Assembly: GCA_026417655.1 (NCBI GenBank)
Contig: JAOACS010000008.1
Coordinates: 1 to 64,000 of the forward strand
Direction: 5' to 3'
Source: Syntrophobacterales bacterium
GTDB lineage: Bacteria > Desulfobacterota > Syntrophobacteria > Syntrophobacterales > Thermodesulforhabdaceae
DNA length: 64,000 nt
Position 1 is the first letter of the stretch, and the number at the start of each line of letters is the position of its first letter. The notes beneath the pieces were generated by a model. That model was not told the origin of the DNA. It worked only from the letters and a program-made list of their open reading frames with translations, and did no database searches. A program made the position numbers and the translations under genes. Positions 53,219 to 63,116 of this stretch are shown here, piece after piece.

Positions 53219-54147
53219 TGGCAAGACATTTCTTAACCGTTTGGGATCTTACCGAAGAGGAGATATGGGCTATCATTGAGAGAGCTCAGATGCTCAAAAA
53301 GGCTCTGCGGGAAGGAACTCTTGTAAAGACACTTCATGGTAAAGTATTGGGGCTCCTTTTTATGAAGCCCTCTACTAGAACCAGAGTTTCTTTCGAAGCA
53401 GGGATGTATTATCTTGGAGGAAACTGTATTTTTATGACCTCTAAGGAGACCCAGCTTTCGAGACAGGAGCCTCTTTCGGACACCGCAAGGGTGCTTTCAC
53501 GATACATTGATGCCCTTGTGGTAAGAACATACTCTCACCAGGAGGTTGAAGAGCTTGCCCGTTACTCTTCAATCCCGGTTATAAATGGTCTTACAGATTT
53601 ACATCATCCCTGTCAGGTTCTGGGGGATTTACTTACGGTATGGGAGAGAAAAGGCTCTTTTAATTTTCCGATAGCCTGGGTAGGAGATGGGAATAATGTG
53701 TGCCATTCCTGGATAGAGGCCGCAGCAAGATTGGGACTTACACTTCGTATCGCAGCACCGGAGGGTTTTGAACCTAACCCCAACATTATTGCCAAGGCCC
53801 GTAGTGAGAAAGAGGGAGGACACGGAAGTATTGAACTCTTTCGGGATCCTTTAGAGGCGGTTCGTGATGTCCAGGTCATTAACACTGATGTATGGACCAG
53901 TATGGGACAGGAAGGGGAAGAGGCTAAAAGAAAAGAGGTCTTCAGACCTTACCAGGTTAATGAAAGGCTACTTTCTTACGCCCATCCTAGTGCTATTGTG
54001 CTCCATTGCCTTCCTGCTCATAGGGGTGAAGAGATCACCGATGATGTGATAGAGGGACCTCAATCGGCGGTGTTCGATCAGGCAGAAAACAGAATGTTTG
54101 TTCAGATGGCATTGCTTGAATGGTTGATTATTAGCGGATTACCTTAA
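53218..54147 (+). CDS. argF: Ornithine carbamoyltransferase
   Basis: 309 residues. Carbamoyl-phosphate site KPSTRTRVSFEAGM, HHPCQVLGDLLT, ornithine motif WTSMGQEGE (family consensus SMG) and HCLPAHRGEEI. It makes citrulline from ornithine and carbamoyl phosphate. Placed between argD and argG, one base overlapping argD, so anabolic OTCase is the sound call. Confidence 0.96.
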   Translation: MARHFLTVWDLTEEEIWAIIERAQMLKKALREGTLVKTLHGKVLGLLFMKPSTRTRVSFEAGMYYLGGNCIFMTSKETQLSRQEPLSDTARVLSRYIDALVVRTYSHQEVEELARYSSIPVINGLTDLHHPCQVLGDLLTVWERKGSFNFPIAWVGDGNNVCHSWIEAAARLGLTLRIAAPEGFEPNPNIIAKARSEKEGGHGSIELFRDPLEAVRDVQVINTDVWTSMGQEGEEAKRKEVFRPYQVNERLLSYAHPSAIVLHCLPAHRGEEITDDVIEGPQSAVFDQAENRMFVQMALLEWLIISGLP

Positions 54148-54185
54148 TTGGTAGGCTTAAAGGGCTTAAGAAATAGGAGTTGACA

Positions 54186-55397
54186 ATGGGGGGGGTTAAT
54201 AAGGTCGTTCTTGCCTACTCGGGTGGTCTTGATACGTCGGTCATTTTAAGATGGCTTATTGAAACATACCAGTGCGAGGTGATCGCCTTTTCGGCTGACA
54301 TAGGCCAGGGTGAAGAACTTGCCGGTTTGGAGGAGAAGGCTCTTTGCACAGGAGCCAGTAAAGTTAGGATTGAGGATCTAAAGGAGGAGTTTGTAAGAGA
54401 CTTTGTTTTTCCTATGTTTCGAGCTAACGCTATCTATGAAAATCAGTATCTTCTTGGAACATCTATTGCTAGACCCTTAATTGCAAAAAGGCAGGTTGAA
54501 ATAGCCCATGAGGAGGGGGCTGATGCTGTAAGTCATGGCGCTACAGGAAAAGGTAATGATCAGGTTAGGTTCGAGTTAACCTACATGGCTCTTGATCCAT
54601 CCCTTACTATAATTGCTCCATGGCGTGAATGGGATTTGAAATCCCGGACAGCCCTTATAGAGTTTGCGAAAAGGCATGGCATACCTATTCCTGTAACAAA
54701 GGAAAGGCCCTACAGCTCTGATAGAAACCTTCTTCATATAAGCTACGAGGGAGGTATTCTTGAGGATCCGTGGGCTGAACCTCCCGAAGATATGTTCCTC
54801 CTCACTGTTAGTCCCGAGCGAGCAAGCAACGAACCAGAGATTATAGAGATCGATTTTGAGCGGGGTGATGCTGTGGCGGTGAATGGTGTTAGGATGTCTC
54901 CCGCTACTTTGTTGGAACACCTCAACAAGCTTGGTGGGAAACATGGCATTGGCCGTGCGGATATTGTTGAAAACCGTTTTGTTGGTATGAAATCTCGTGG
55001 GGTTTACGAAACACCGGGGGGAACTATCCTTAGAGTGGCCCATCAGGCGATTGAGTCAATCACTATGGATAGAGAAGTAATGCATATAAGAAACAGCCTT
55101 ATTCCTGACTATTCAAGACTTGTTTATTACGGTTTCTGGTTCTCACCGGAGCGAAAGCTTCTTCAAAGGCTTATGGATACAGCTCAAGAAAACGTCTGGG
55201 GAACTGTGAGGCTTAAATTATACAAGGGAAATGTTATAGTCCTTGGGAGAAAATCGGATAGATCCCTCTATAGACCGGACCTTGCAACATTTGAAGAGGA
55301 CAGGGAGTATCAACAGGCCGATGCAACTGGCTTCATTCGGCTTCAGGGACTCAGGCTAAAAATTGATTCAATGATTAAAAAGGTCGCAAAGGAATAG
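54186..55397 (+). CDS. argG: Argininosuccinate synthase
   Basis: 403 residues. The ATP pyrophosphatase loop [10 protein letters not shown] is at the N-terminus; [15 protein letters not shown] and [17 protein letters not shown] are typical of the short (ArgG type 1) synthases. It joins citrulline and aspartate. I chose the ATG at 54186 with AATAGGAG 6 bases upstream over TTG at 54180. Confidence 0.97.
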   Translation: MGGVNKVVLAYSGGLDTSVILRWLIETYQCEVIAFSADIGQGEELAGLEEKALCTGASKVRIEDLKEEFVRDFVFPMFRANAIYENQYLLGTSIARPLIAKRQVEIAHEEGADAVSHGATGKGNDQVRFELTYMALDPSLTIIAPWREWDLKSRTALIEFAKRHGIPIPVTKERPYSSDRNLLHISYEGGILEDPWAEPPEDMFLLTVSPERASNEPEIIEIDFERGDAVAVNGVRMSPATLLEHLNKLGGKHGIGRADIVENRFVGMKSRGVYETPGGTILRVAHQAIESITMDREVMHIRNSLIPDYSRLVYYGFWFSPERKLLQRLMDTAQENVWGTVRLKLYKGNVIVLGRKSDRSLYRPDLATFEEDREYQQADATGFIRLQGLRLKIDSMIKKVAKE

Positions 55398-55399
55398 TC

Positions 55400-56824
55400 G
55401 TGGAACTGAAAAAGCCGTGGCAAGGACGTTTCGAGAAACCTACGCTTGGCGAGGTTGAGCAATATACAGAATCTCTTAGTTTCGATTGGAGGCTATATCG
55501 CTACGACATTTTGGGAAGTGTTGCCCATTGTAAAATGCTTGCCGAGTGTGGAATCATAACCCATGAAGAGGCCTCGCAAATTATCGAAGCTCTAGGGGAG
55601 GTTCAAAGGGAGATAGAACGGGGAGAGTTTACCCTGGATCCTTCCTTCGAAGACATTCACATGGCCATAGAGCATCGTCTTATCCAAAAGATAGGCGATG
55701 TGGGAGGAAAGTTACACACGGCAAGAAGCCGAAACGATCAAATAGCCCTCGATATGAGGCTCTATTTAAGGGATGTGATACTTTCGGTCAGAGAAGGCCT
55801 TTTGAATGTCATAGAGGCTCTACTTAAGCTGGCGAAGAGGTTTTTTCATGTGGTTATGCCGGGCTATACCCATCTTCAGCATGCCCAACCGGTAGCCTTT
55901 AGTCATCATCTAATGGCCTACTGTGAGATGTTTCGTAGAGATGAAGAACGCTTCTGTGATTGTCTAAAGCGTGTAAACATCATGCCTCTAGGTAGCGCTG
56001 CCCTTGCGGGAACGAGCTTTCCCATAGATATGAGCTTCACGGCAAGATATCTAAAGTTTGATTCAATAACAAGAAATAGTATGGATTCGGTAAGCGACAG
56101 GGACTACCTTTTAGAATTCCTTTCCGCATCGGCAATAACCATGATGCATGTGAGCCGCCTGGCGGAAGAGATTATTCTATGGTCGAGCTCTGAATTTGGC
56201 TTTATCGAGTTAAGTGATGCATTCTGTACCGGCTCAAGCATAATGCCTCAGAAGAAGAATCCGGATGTGGCGGAACTTATGCGAGGAAAGACGGGAAGGG
56301 TCTATGGGAATCTCATGGCGCTATTGACGATACTGAAGGCTTTGCCTCTTACTTATAATAGAGACCTTCAGGAGGACAAAATACCTGTCTTTGATACAGC
56401 CGATACGCTCCTTAGCACATTGAAACTTCTTTCTATGATGCTCTTAGAGATCAAGGTGAAGGAAGAAAGAATGGAGGAAGCAGCAAAGACAGGATGGATT
56501 CTTGCAACGGAGCTTGCAGATTATTTAGTAACCAAAGGTGTGCCATTTCGTAAAGCCCACCACATTGTGGGACAGATTGTTAAATTCTGCATGGAAGAAG
56601 GAAAGGACTTTGAAGACCTAACAATTGAGGAATTCAGAAGGTTTCACCGAGCCTTCGATGAAACCGTTTTTAATGTGTTAGATCTTCGAAAAGCCGTTGA
56701 CAGGCGTAAATCCCAGGGAGGCACTTCCTGGTCTAGAATTAAAGAGGTCTTAGAGATTACCGAAGACTACCTGAAAGAGGTTAGGCATAATCTTCTTAAT
56801 GAGAAAAGTCGTTATGGACTTTAG
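55400..56824 (+). CDS. argH: Argininosuccinate lyase
   Basis: 474 residues, GTG start 2 bp after argG. Fumarase/aspartase superfamily; the signature GSSIMPQKKNPDVAE holds the catalytic Ser, and TARSRNDQ and HLQHAQP line the active site. It releases arginine and fumarate. It ends the arginine block, and an inverted-repeat region follows before the lipoprotein gene. Confidence 0.97.
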   Translation: MELKKPWQGRFEKPTLGEVEQYTESLSFDWRLYRYDILGSVAHCKMLAECGIITHEEASQIIEALGEVQREIERGEFTLDPSFEDIHMAIEHRLIQKIGDVGGKLHTARSRNDQIALDMRLYLRDVILSVREGLLNVIEALLKLAKRFFHVVMPGYTHLQHAQPVAFSHHLMAYCEMFRRDEERFCDCLKRVNIMPLGSAALAGTSFPIDMSFTARYLKFDSITRNSMDSVSDRDYLLEFLSASAITMMHVSRLAEEIILWSSSEFGFIELSDAFCTGSSIMPQKKNPDVAELMRGKTGRVYGNLMALLTILKALPLTYNRDLQEDKIPVFDTADTLLSTLKLLSMMLLEIKVKEERMEEAAKTGWILATELADYLVTKGVPFRKAHHIVGQIVKFCMEEGKDFEDLTIEEFRRFHRAFDETVFNVLDLRKAVDRRKSQGGTSWSRIKEVLEITEDYLKEVRHNLLNEKSRYGL

Positions 56825-56843
56825 CGATCCATTCAATCTAAAT

Positions 56844-56887
56844 GGTTCATGGGAATGAACCCCTTCGGTATTTTCTAACGGGTTCAT
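56844..56887 (+). terminator. Mutually exclusive hairpins between argH and the lipoprotein gene
   Basis: GGTTCAT-GGGA-ATGAACC (56844-56861) is a perfect 7-bp stem with a 4-base loop. The right arm ATGAACCC (56855-56862) can instead pair with a second GGGTTCAT at 56880-56887. Three repeat units thus allow two alternative folds. A run TATTTTC follows the first hairpin. It could be a weak terminator or an attenuator before the lysine block. No leader peptide was identified. Confidence 0.45.
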
Positions 56888-56913
56888 TGAGAAATCCAGA
56901 GAGGACTTAGGAT

Positions 56914-58002
56914 ATGACCATAAGTCGTAGTAAAGTTAATTTCATGAAGTCTTTCGCTCTTCTTTTCGCCCTTATCGGTCTAGCTGGTTGTGGTAAAAAG
57001 GGTTTTCCTGTTCCTTCTTCGGTAGAGAAGGGGCCTTCGCGGGTTGATAGGATTACTGCAAATATTTATCCCGATGGTATAGAAATCTCCTGGGAGATCC
57101 CACGATCAGGAAGGGATTTTTCCAAGTATCCCTATTGCTTCATTGTGGAGAGGGCCGAAATAGATTGGAAGGGATTGAGTTGTAAAGATTGTCCTGACCT
57201 TCCATGGCAAAAGTCCCAATGTTTTCATCCAGCCTATCCTGATCCTGCTAGGGTTGAAGCGGATAGGATGGTATGGAGGGATTCTAAAATAACAGCAGGC
57301 CGTGCCTATAGGTATCGCGTTACGGTTAACGAGCGGGATAGTCAAAGGGTTGTTACGGCGTCAGAGCCTTTGGATGTAAGGGTTTACCCGCCTATTGAAT
57401 TGATAAGGCGTATTTTAGCTAGATCTACTGACAAGGGGATCATTGTAGAATGGCAAATTTGTCCCGATCAATGTAGAGAAGTGGGAGATTCTCTTGGTTT
57501 TAAAGTAGAAAGGAGGAGCGGTTCTGAGGGATGGAAGGTAATATCGGAGAGTAATTACAAGAAGACAAGTTACCTTGATACCGAGTTGGAGGGCGGGAAG
57601 GCATACGATTATCGTGTAACACCTTACTATATAAGGGATGGTATAACAGTTTGGGGAAAACCTTTCTTTGTAAGCAAAGTTAGAGCAAAAACAAAGATAC
57701 TTCCTCCCCCTCCTGAAAGTGTATGGGTTGTACCAGGAAAGGATGGTCTTGAGATTCACTGGCTTGAGCCAAAGGGTAAAATTGCTGGTTATAACGTCTA
57801 TCGAAAACAGTCGGATGGAAACATTGTTAGGCTCAATGATAAACCCGTTGCCCATTCTCCCTTTGTTGACAGAACGGCCTTGCCAAATCAAATATACGGC
57901 TATGCCGTATCTTCTGTAGCTTCGGATCCTTCTAATACCGAGGGGGTTACTTCCTCTTGGATTGAGATTCGCAATATTTTTATGAAGGAGAAAAATAAAT
58001 AA
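56914..58002 (+). CDS. Lipoprotein with fibronectin type III-like domains
   Basis: 362 residues. Signal peptide with lipobox LAGC at about residues 24-27 (the alternative start at 56944 would shorten the leader). The sequence right after the lipid Cys, GCGKKGFPVPS, resembles the small lipoprotein LptM (YifL; GCGQKGPL), whose gene commonly precedes lysA-dapF in proteobacteria. Two or three FnIII-like units follow (for example KGIIVEWQI and DGLEIHWLEPKGKIAGYNVY). Predicted to be anchored in the outer membrane or inner membrane outer leaflet. No enzymatic motif. It is encoded 24 bp upstream of lysA. Confidence 0.82.
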   Translation: MTISRSKVNFMKSFALLFALIGLAGCGKKGFPVPSSVEKGPSRVDRITANIYPDGIEISWEIPRSGRDFSKYPYCFIVERAEIDWKGLSCKDCPDLPWQKSQCFHPAYPDPARVEADRMVWRDSKITAGRAYRYRVTVNERDSQRVVTASEPLDVRVYPPIELIRRILARSTDKGIIVEWQICPDQCREVGDSLGFKVERRSGSEGWKVISESNYKKTSYLDTELEGGKAYDYRVTPYYIRDGITVWGKPFFVSKVRAKTKILPPPPESVWVVPGKDGLEIHWLEPKGKIAGYNVYRKQSDGNIVRLNDKPVAHSPFVDRTALPNQIYGYAVSSVASDPSNTEGVTSSWIEIRNIFMKEKNK

Positions 58003-58026
58003 CTAGTTTACAAGAGGTTATAAGGT

Positions 58027-59289
58027 ATGCATCATTTCCATTATGTATCTCATACACTCTTTTGCGAAGAAGTTCCCCTTAGCAAGATTGCTGAAGAAGT
58101 GGGAACACCCTGTTATGTTTACAGCCATGCTACCCTCGTTCATCACTTTAGAGTATTTGACGGCGCCTTTAGCTCTGTTGAACATCATACCTGTTTTGCC
58201 GTCAAAGCTAATTCTAATATTGCCATATTGAGTCTTTTCGGCTCTATGGGAGCTGGAATGGATATTGTCTCTGGAGGTGAGCTATACCGTGCTAGAAAGG
58301 CTGGTATTCCCGCCAAAAAGATTGTCTACTCCGGTGTAGGTAAAAGTATTCAGGAGATAGATTATGCCCTTTCGGAAGGGATTTTGATGTTTAATATTGA
58401 ATCCTTCGAGGAATTAGAGCGAATTAATGAAAGGGCCAGGGAGCTCGGCCTTCGAGCACCCATAGCACTCAGGGTTAATCCCGATGTCGATCCAAAGACT
58501 CATCCCTACATTTCGACGGGGATGAAGAAGAATAAGTTCGGCATTGATATGAAGTTTGCCCTCGAAGCCTATGAAGTAGCGAAGAAATTGGACTACATTG
58601 AAATAGTAGGAGTTGATTGCCATATTGGGAGCCAGCTTACCGACGTGGCCCCCTTTGTGGAGGCTATAGGAAAAATTAGAGAGCTTGTTAATGAGCTCCG
58701 TCGCCGAAACATCGATATTCGCTACGTGGATATTGGAGGAGGACTTGGTATTACCTACGACAGGGAAGAACCACCCCATCCTATGGAATATGCGGAAGCC
58801 GTTTTGAATGCTATGCGGGGCCTAAATTGTTGCTTTATTCTAGAGCCGGGAAGAGTCATAGTGGGAAACGCAGGAATCCTCCTTACAAAAGTGCTCTACA
58901 CAAAAAAAACCCCAACCAAAAAGTTTGTGATTGTTGATGCTGCAATGAATGACCTAATTCGCCCAAGTCTCTATAATGCCTTTCATGCTATCTGGCCCGT
59001 TCACCTAGATCCTTCCAAGGAGGAAGAGGTGGTGGATGTGGTGGGCCCGATATGTGAGTCGGGGGATTTTTTAGCAAGGGAGCGTCCACTCCAGATTCAA
59101 GCCTATGGCGATCTTTTGGCGGTTATGAGTGCTGGAGCCTATGGATTTTCTATGTCTTCTAACTACAACTCCCGTCCTAGAGCAGCCGAGGTGCTTGTGA
59201 GAGGAAGAGATTACGAGATAATTCGGGAACGTGAGAGTTGGAAGGACTTGATTCAGCTGGAAAGAATACCTAAATGGATCAACCTATAG
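58027..59289 (+). CDS. lysA: Diaminopimelate decarboxylase
   Basis: 420 residues, fold-type III PLP enzyme that decarboxylates meso-diaminopimelate to lysine. PLP Lys60 is in CFAVKANSN; HIGSQLTDV, GGGLGITYD and EPGRVIVGNAG hold cofactor contacts, and the second-subunit Cys is in GPICESGDFLA. Length is normal. Encoded just before dapF. Confidence 0.97.
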   Translation: MHHFHYVSHTLFCEEVPLSKIAEEVGTPCYVYSHATLVHHFRVFDGAFSSVEHHTCFAVKANSNIAILSLFGSMGAGMDIVSGGELYRARKAGIPAKKIVYSGVGKSIQEIDYALSEGILMFNIESFEELERINERARELGLRAPIALRVNPDVDPKTHPYISTGMKKNKFGIDMKFALEAYEVAKKLDYIEIVGVDCHIGSQLTDVAPFVEAIGKIRELVNELRRRNIDIRYVDIGGGLGITYDREEPPHPMEYAEAVLNAMRGLNCCFILEPGRVIVGNAGILLTKVLYTKKTPTKKFVIVDAAMNDLIRPSLYNAFHAIWPVHLDPSKEEEVVDVVGPICESGDFLARERPLQIQAYGDLLAVMSAGAYGFSMSSNYNSRPRAAEVLVRGRDYEIIRERESWKDLIQLERIPKWINL

Positions 59290-59305
59290 GGATAAGGTGT
59301 GGATT

Positions 59306-60205
59306 ATGGGAGTTAAAATCCCTTTCATTAAAATGACCGGTAGCGGTAACGATTTTATACTGGTTGATAACCGTAAGGGTTTGATTGATGCTGAGAGGGC
59401 TCCTGATGTTGCAAGAAAGGCCTGTAGACACAAACTCTCTGTTGGATCCGACGGTCTCATCCTTATTGAAGATGATTCTGAAGCGGACTTTTCCTGGCGC
59501 TTTTTTAACGCCGACGGTAGTGAAGCCGAGATGTGTGGAAACGGTGCTCGCTGTGCTGCAAGGTTTGCTGTAATTCAGGGCATTGTAAATAGACCATCAA
59601 TGGTCTTCAGAACTGGAGCAGGGCTTATTCGGGCGGAACTTACGGGACCTTCTAAGGTTAAGGTTCAGATTCCCGGTGTAAGGGATCTAAGACTCCATCT
59701 TCATGTTCCCATCAGCGGATTGGAAGACTTGACTCCAGCCTCTATCCCCTCCCTGAGTAAAACAGGAGATAGTCTAGATGTTCACTACATTAATACCGGT
59801 GTTCCTCATGTGGTGGTCCCTTGTGAAACTCGAGATAAGTTTGATGCCGTTGATGTTGTAAGACTGGGGCGTTTCATAAGATTTCATTCTCTCTTCTCAC
59901 CTCGTGGGACTAACGTTAATTTTGTTTGGGTAAGCGAAGAGGGTGAAATATTCAACAGAACCTACGAAAGAGGTGTTGAAGATGAAACCTTAGCTTGTGG
60001 GACCGGATCAATCGCCTCAGCGATTATTTCTGCGGCCTTAGGTAAGGTCCATTCTCCTGTAGCAGTTCATACTAGAGGTGGAGAGATCCTTCGCGTTTTC
60101 TTCGATCAAAGGGAGAGCGATTTTTCGGAGGTTTTTCTGGAGGGGCAGGCTCTTATTGTGTATGAGGGTCTGCTGTGGGACGAGACGTTAGAAGGATCCC
60201 TATAA
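59306..60205 (+). CDS. dapF: Diaminopimelate epimerase
   Basis: 299 residues from the ATG at 59306 (AAGG 8 bases upstream; GTG at 59297 is possible). It interconverts LL- and meso-diaminopimelate with two cysteines, seen in AEMCGNGARCAARF and TLACGTGSIAS. FIKMTGSGNDFILVDN opens the protein. Meso-DAP is needed for both lysine and peptidoglycan. About 25 residues longer than E. coli DapF. Confidence 0.96.
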   Translation: MGVKIPFIKMTGSGNDFILVDNRKGLIDAERAPDVARKACRHKLSVGSDGLILIEDDSEADFSWRFFNADGSEAEMCGNGARCAARFAVIQGIVNRPSMVFRTGAGLIRAELTGPSKVKVQIPGVRDLRLHLHVPISGLEDLTPASIPSLSKTGDSLDVHYINTGVPHVVVPCETRDKFDAVDVVRLGRFIRFHSLFSPRGTNVNFVWVSEEGEIFNRTYERGVEDETLACGTGSIASAIISAALGKVHSPVAVHTRGGEILRVFFDQRESDFSEVFLEGQALIVYEGLLWDETLEGSL

Positions 60206-60223
60206 CCAAAAGGAGGAGGCACC

Positions 60224-61102
60224 ATGTTTAAGGGAGCTTTTGTCGCTATTGTGACACCCTTTCTTGATGGTAAAGTGGATGAGGAGACTCTAAGGCAACT
60301 TATAGAGTTTCAAATAGCTGAAGGGACCAATGGGATTGTGCCCTGTGGAACAACAGGAGAGTCGGCCACACTTTCCTTTGAAGAACATGAAAGGGTTGTA
60401 GAGATAACGATAGAGCAGGTTAATAAGCGTGTGCCCGTAATCGCAGGGACCGGATCCAATAACACCGCTGAGGCCATAAGACTTACACGCCACGCCTATA
60501 AGGCCGGAGCCGATGCGGTGCTCATGATAAGCCCCTACTACAATAAACCTACTCAGGAGGGTTTATATCGACATTTTGCTAAGGTGGCTGCAGAAGTTGA
60601 CATACCGATTATCCTCTATAACATCCCAGGTAGAACAGCTGTCAATATGGAACCTGAAACAATTGAAAGACTCTCAAGGATTCCTAACATCGTTGGCATT
60701 AAAGAGGCCTCTGGTTCTATGAAACAGATTATGGACATTGTAGCCAGATGTGGAGATGATTTTTCTGTGCTTTCTGGAGAGGATTATCTTACCTTTCCTC
60801 TTATGAGTGTTGGAGGTAAAGGGGTGATTTCTGTTGTATCGAACATCGCCCCGAAGGATATGTCAGAAATGTGTAGACTAGCTCTTGAAGGGAAATGGGA
60901 TGAAGCTAGAAGCCTTAATTACAAACTGCTTCCTCTTTGCCACATCCTCTTTTGTGAAACAAACCCAGCTCCAGTAAAGGCTGCCCTTGCTATGATGAAA
61001 AGGATTCCGAGCGAAGAGGTCCGCCTTCCTCTTGCTCCTATTTCCGAAACCAACAGGGCAAAGCTTCTTGATGTGTTAAAAAAGTATGGACTCCTTCAAT
61101 AG
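60224..61102 (+). CDS. dapA: 4-hydroxy-tetrahydrodipicolinate synthase
   Basis: 292-residue class I aldolase of the DapA family. The pyruvate-binding loop is CGTTGESATL, the general acid Tyr lies in LYNIPGRTAVN, and the Schiff-base Lys is in VGIKEASGSM. It condenses pyruvate with aspartate semialdehyde. A strong AAAAGGAGGAGG site precedes the ATG. First committed enzyme of DAP synthesis, encoded between dapF and dapB. Confidence 0.97.
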   Translation: MFKGAFVAIVTPFLDGKVDEETLRQLIEFQIAEGTNGIVPCGTTGESATLSFEEHERVVEITIEQVNKRVPVIAGTGSNNTAEAIRLTRHAYKAGADAVLMISPYYNKPTQEGLYRHFAKVAAEVDIPIILYNIPGRTAVNMEPETIERLSRIPNIVGIKEASGSMKQIMDIVARCGDDFSVLSGEDYLTFPLMSVGGKGVISVVSNIAPKDMSEMCRLALEGKWDEARSLNYKLLPLCHILFCETNPAPVKAALAMMKRIPSEEVRLPLAPISETNRAKLLDVLKKYGLLQ

Positions 61103-61116
61103 ACGGGAGAAAAACC

Positions 61117-61923
61117 ATGATAACCGTTGCAGTAGCAGGTGTTGCGGGGCGCATGGGAAGCCGGATCGCCCAGCTCGTGTGTGAAGCGGAAGATATGGAC
61201 CTTGTTGGTGGTTGGGAGCGTCCCGACCATAGTGCCATTGGAAAACCTCTAAGGCAGTTTATTCCATCGGCGAAGGATGGCCTCATTGTGTCCCAAGAGC
61301 CTTCCGATATTATACAGCAGGCCAAGGTGGTCATTGATTTTACAACATCGGAGGCAACAGTTGAACATTGCAAAGTCTGTGCTTCCTATGGTGTTCCAAT
61401 CGTTATTGGGACTACGGGACTATCGATGGAACAGAGTCAGATAATACGATCCTGTGGGGACAGGATCCCAATAGTCATATCTCCCAATATGAGTGTTGGG
61501 GTAAATGTTTTGTTTAAATTGATAGAGTATGCCACAAAACTTCTTGGCCCCGATTTCGATGTGGAAATAGTAGAGGCCCATCATCGCTTTAAAAAGGATG
61601 CTCCAAGCGGAACGGCTATAAAGCTTGGTCAAATTATTGCTGAGGCACGATCTCTTGAGTGGAGCAAAGTGGCTAGATTTGCCCGTGAGGGGATTATTGG
61701 AGAGAGGGGAAGGGAGGAGATAGGTATCCAAACCCTTCGAGCAGGGGATATAGTGGGAGAACATACGGTTATATTTGGCAGCCTTGGAGAACGGATAGAA
61801 ATTACTCATAGGGCTCATAGCCGGGATAACTTTGCCCGTGGAGCTATAAGGGCAGCAAGATGGGTTATTGTTCAAAATCCTGGTATCTATGACATGCAAG
61901 ATGTTCTTGGACTTAGAGCATAG
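61117..61923 (+). CDS. dapB: 4-hydroxy-tetrahydrodipicolinate reductase
   Basis: 268 residues. Nucleotide-binding loop [26 protein letters not shown], and the substrate motif [15 protein letters not shown] with the catalytic His/Lys. It reduces the DapA product to tetrahydrodipicolinate using NAD(P)H. Encoded 14 bp after dapA. Confidence 0.97.
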   Translation: MITVAVAGVAGRMGSRIAQLVCEAEDMDLVGGWERPDHSAIGKPLRQFIPSAKDGLIVSQEPSDIIQQAKVVIDFTTSEATVEHCKVCASYGVPIVIGTTGLSMEQSQIIRSCGDRIPIVISPNMSVGVNVLFKLIEYATKLLGPDFDVEIVEAHHRFKKDAPSGTAIKLGQIIAEARSLEWSKVARFAREGIIGERGREEIGIQTLRAGDIVGEHTVIFGSLGERIEITHRAHSRDNFARGAIRAARWVIVQNPGIYDMQDVLGLRA

Positions 61924-61937
61924 GAGGTGTAAACCTA

Positions 61938-63107
61938 ATGGGCTTCGAGAGATCAAACCGACTCAAAGAACTTCCACCCTATCTTTTTCAGGAGTTGGAT
62001 CGCCTAAAGGTCGAAGTGCAGTCTAGAGGGATTGATGTAATTGATTTGGGAGTTGGAGATCCTGATCTACCAACGCCGTCCCACATTGTGGAAGCACTTC
62101 GAGAGGCGGTGAAGGATCCCTCCACCCATCGTTATCCATCCTATTCGGGTATGAATGACTTTAGAGATTGTGTAGCGAGGTGGTATGAAAAACGCTTTGG
62201 TGTCCAGCTTAATCCTTCTAAAGAAGTAATTACCCTTATTGGTTCAAAGGAAGGGATTGCCCATATCCATCTTGCCTTCGTAAATCCTGGCGATGTGGTA
62301 CTTGTTCCGTCACCTGCCTATCCGGTCTACCATTCAGGGACTGTGCTGGCAGGTGGAAAGTCCTATTTTATGCCTCTTAAGGCCGAGAACAACTTTTTGC
62401 CTGACCTTGACTCTATCCCACCATCGGTTGCTAGTCAGGCAAAGATGATGTTCATAAATTACCCTAACAATCCAACAGGGGCGACAGCAGAAGGGGATTT
62501 CTTCGAGAAGGTGGTAGCCTTTGCCAAGAAGTATGAGATTATTGTTTGCCATGATGCTGCCTATTCGGAGATGAGCTTTGATGGTTATCGTCCCATGAGT
62601 TTTCTTGAGATAAAGGGAGCGAAGGATGTAGGGATTGAATTTCATTCCCTTTCCAAAACCTATAATATGACCGGCTGGCGTATTGGCTTCGCCGTGGGGC
62701 ATTCGGAAGTGATAGGTGGTCTTGGGCAGGTTAAGAGTAATATAGACTCGGGTGCCTTCAATGCCATCCAAAGGGCCGCAATTGTAGCTCTCGAAGGTGA
62801 TCAATCCTGTGTGAAAGAAATGCAGTACATTTACCAGGAACGTCGCGATGTACTGGTAGAGGGTCTTAAATCTGTTGGGTTAAATCCCTATGTTCCAAAG
62901 GCAACATTTTACGTATGGTGTCCTGTTCCGGAAGGGACAACATCGACGGGCTTCGCAATGACACTTCTTAGGGAAGCTGGTATTGTAACGACGCCTGGAA
63001 ATGGTTTTGGGGAGCCGGGAGAGGGTTATATCCGTATGGCCCTTACCGTTTCTAAGGAAAGGGTTGCTGAGGCGGTCGAGCGTATTAGAAGGTTGTTCCG
63101 AAATTAG
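61938..63107 (+). CDS. dapL: LL-diaminopimelate aminotransferase
   Basis: 389-residue fold-type I aminotransferase. The opening [17 protein letters not shown] and [12 protein letters not shown] match DapL, and the PLP Lys is in [16 protein letters not shown]. It converts tetrahydrodipicolinate directly to LL-DAP with glutamate, bypassing the acyl intermediates of DapD/C/E. Placement right after dapA-dapB supports this over a general aspartate aminotransferase. An AGGAGGTG site precedes the ATG. Confidence 0.93.
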   Translation: MGFERSNRLKELPPYLFQELDRLKVEVQSRGIDVIDLGVGDPDLPTPSHIVEALREAVKDPSTHRYPSYSGMNDFRDCVARWYEKRFGVQLNPSKEVITLIGSKEGIAHIHLAFVNPGDVVLVPSPAYPVYHSGTVLAGGKSYFMPLKAENNFLPDLDSIPPSVASQAKMMFINYPNNPTGATAEGDFFEKVVAFAKKYEIIVCHDAAYSEMSFDGYRPMSFLEIKGAKDVGIEFHSLSKTYNMTGWRIGFAVGHSEVIGGLGQVKSNIDSGAFNAIQRAAIVALEGDQSCVKEMQYIYQERRDVLVEGLKSVGLNPYVPKATFYVWCPVPEGTTSTGFAMTLLREAGIVTTPGNGFGEPGEGYIRMALTVSKERVAEAVERIRRLFRN

Positions 63108-63116
63108 GAGAGGAAG

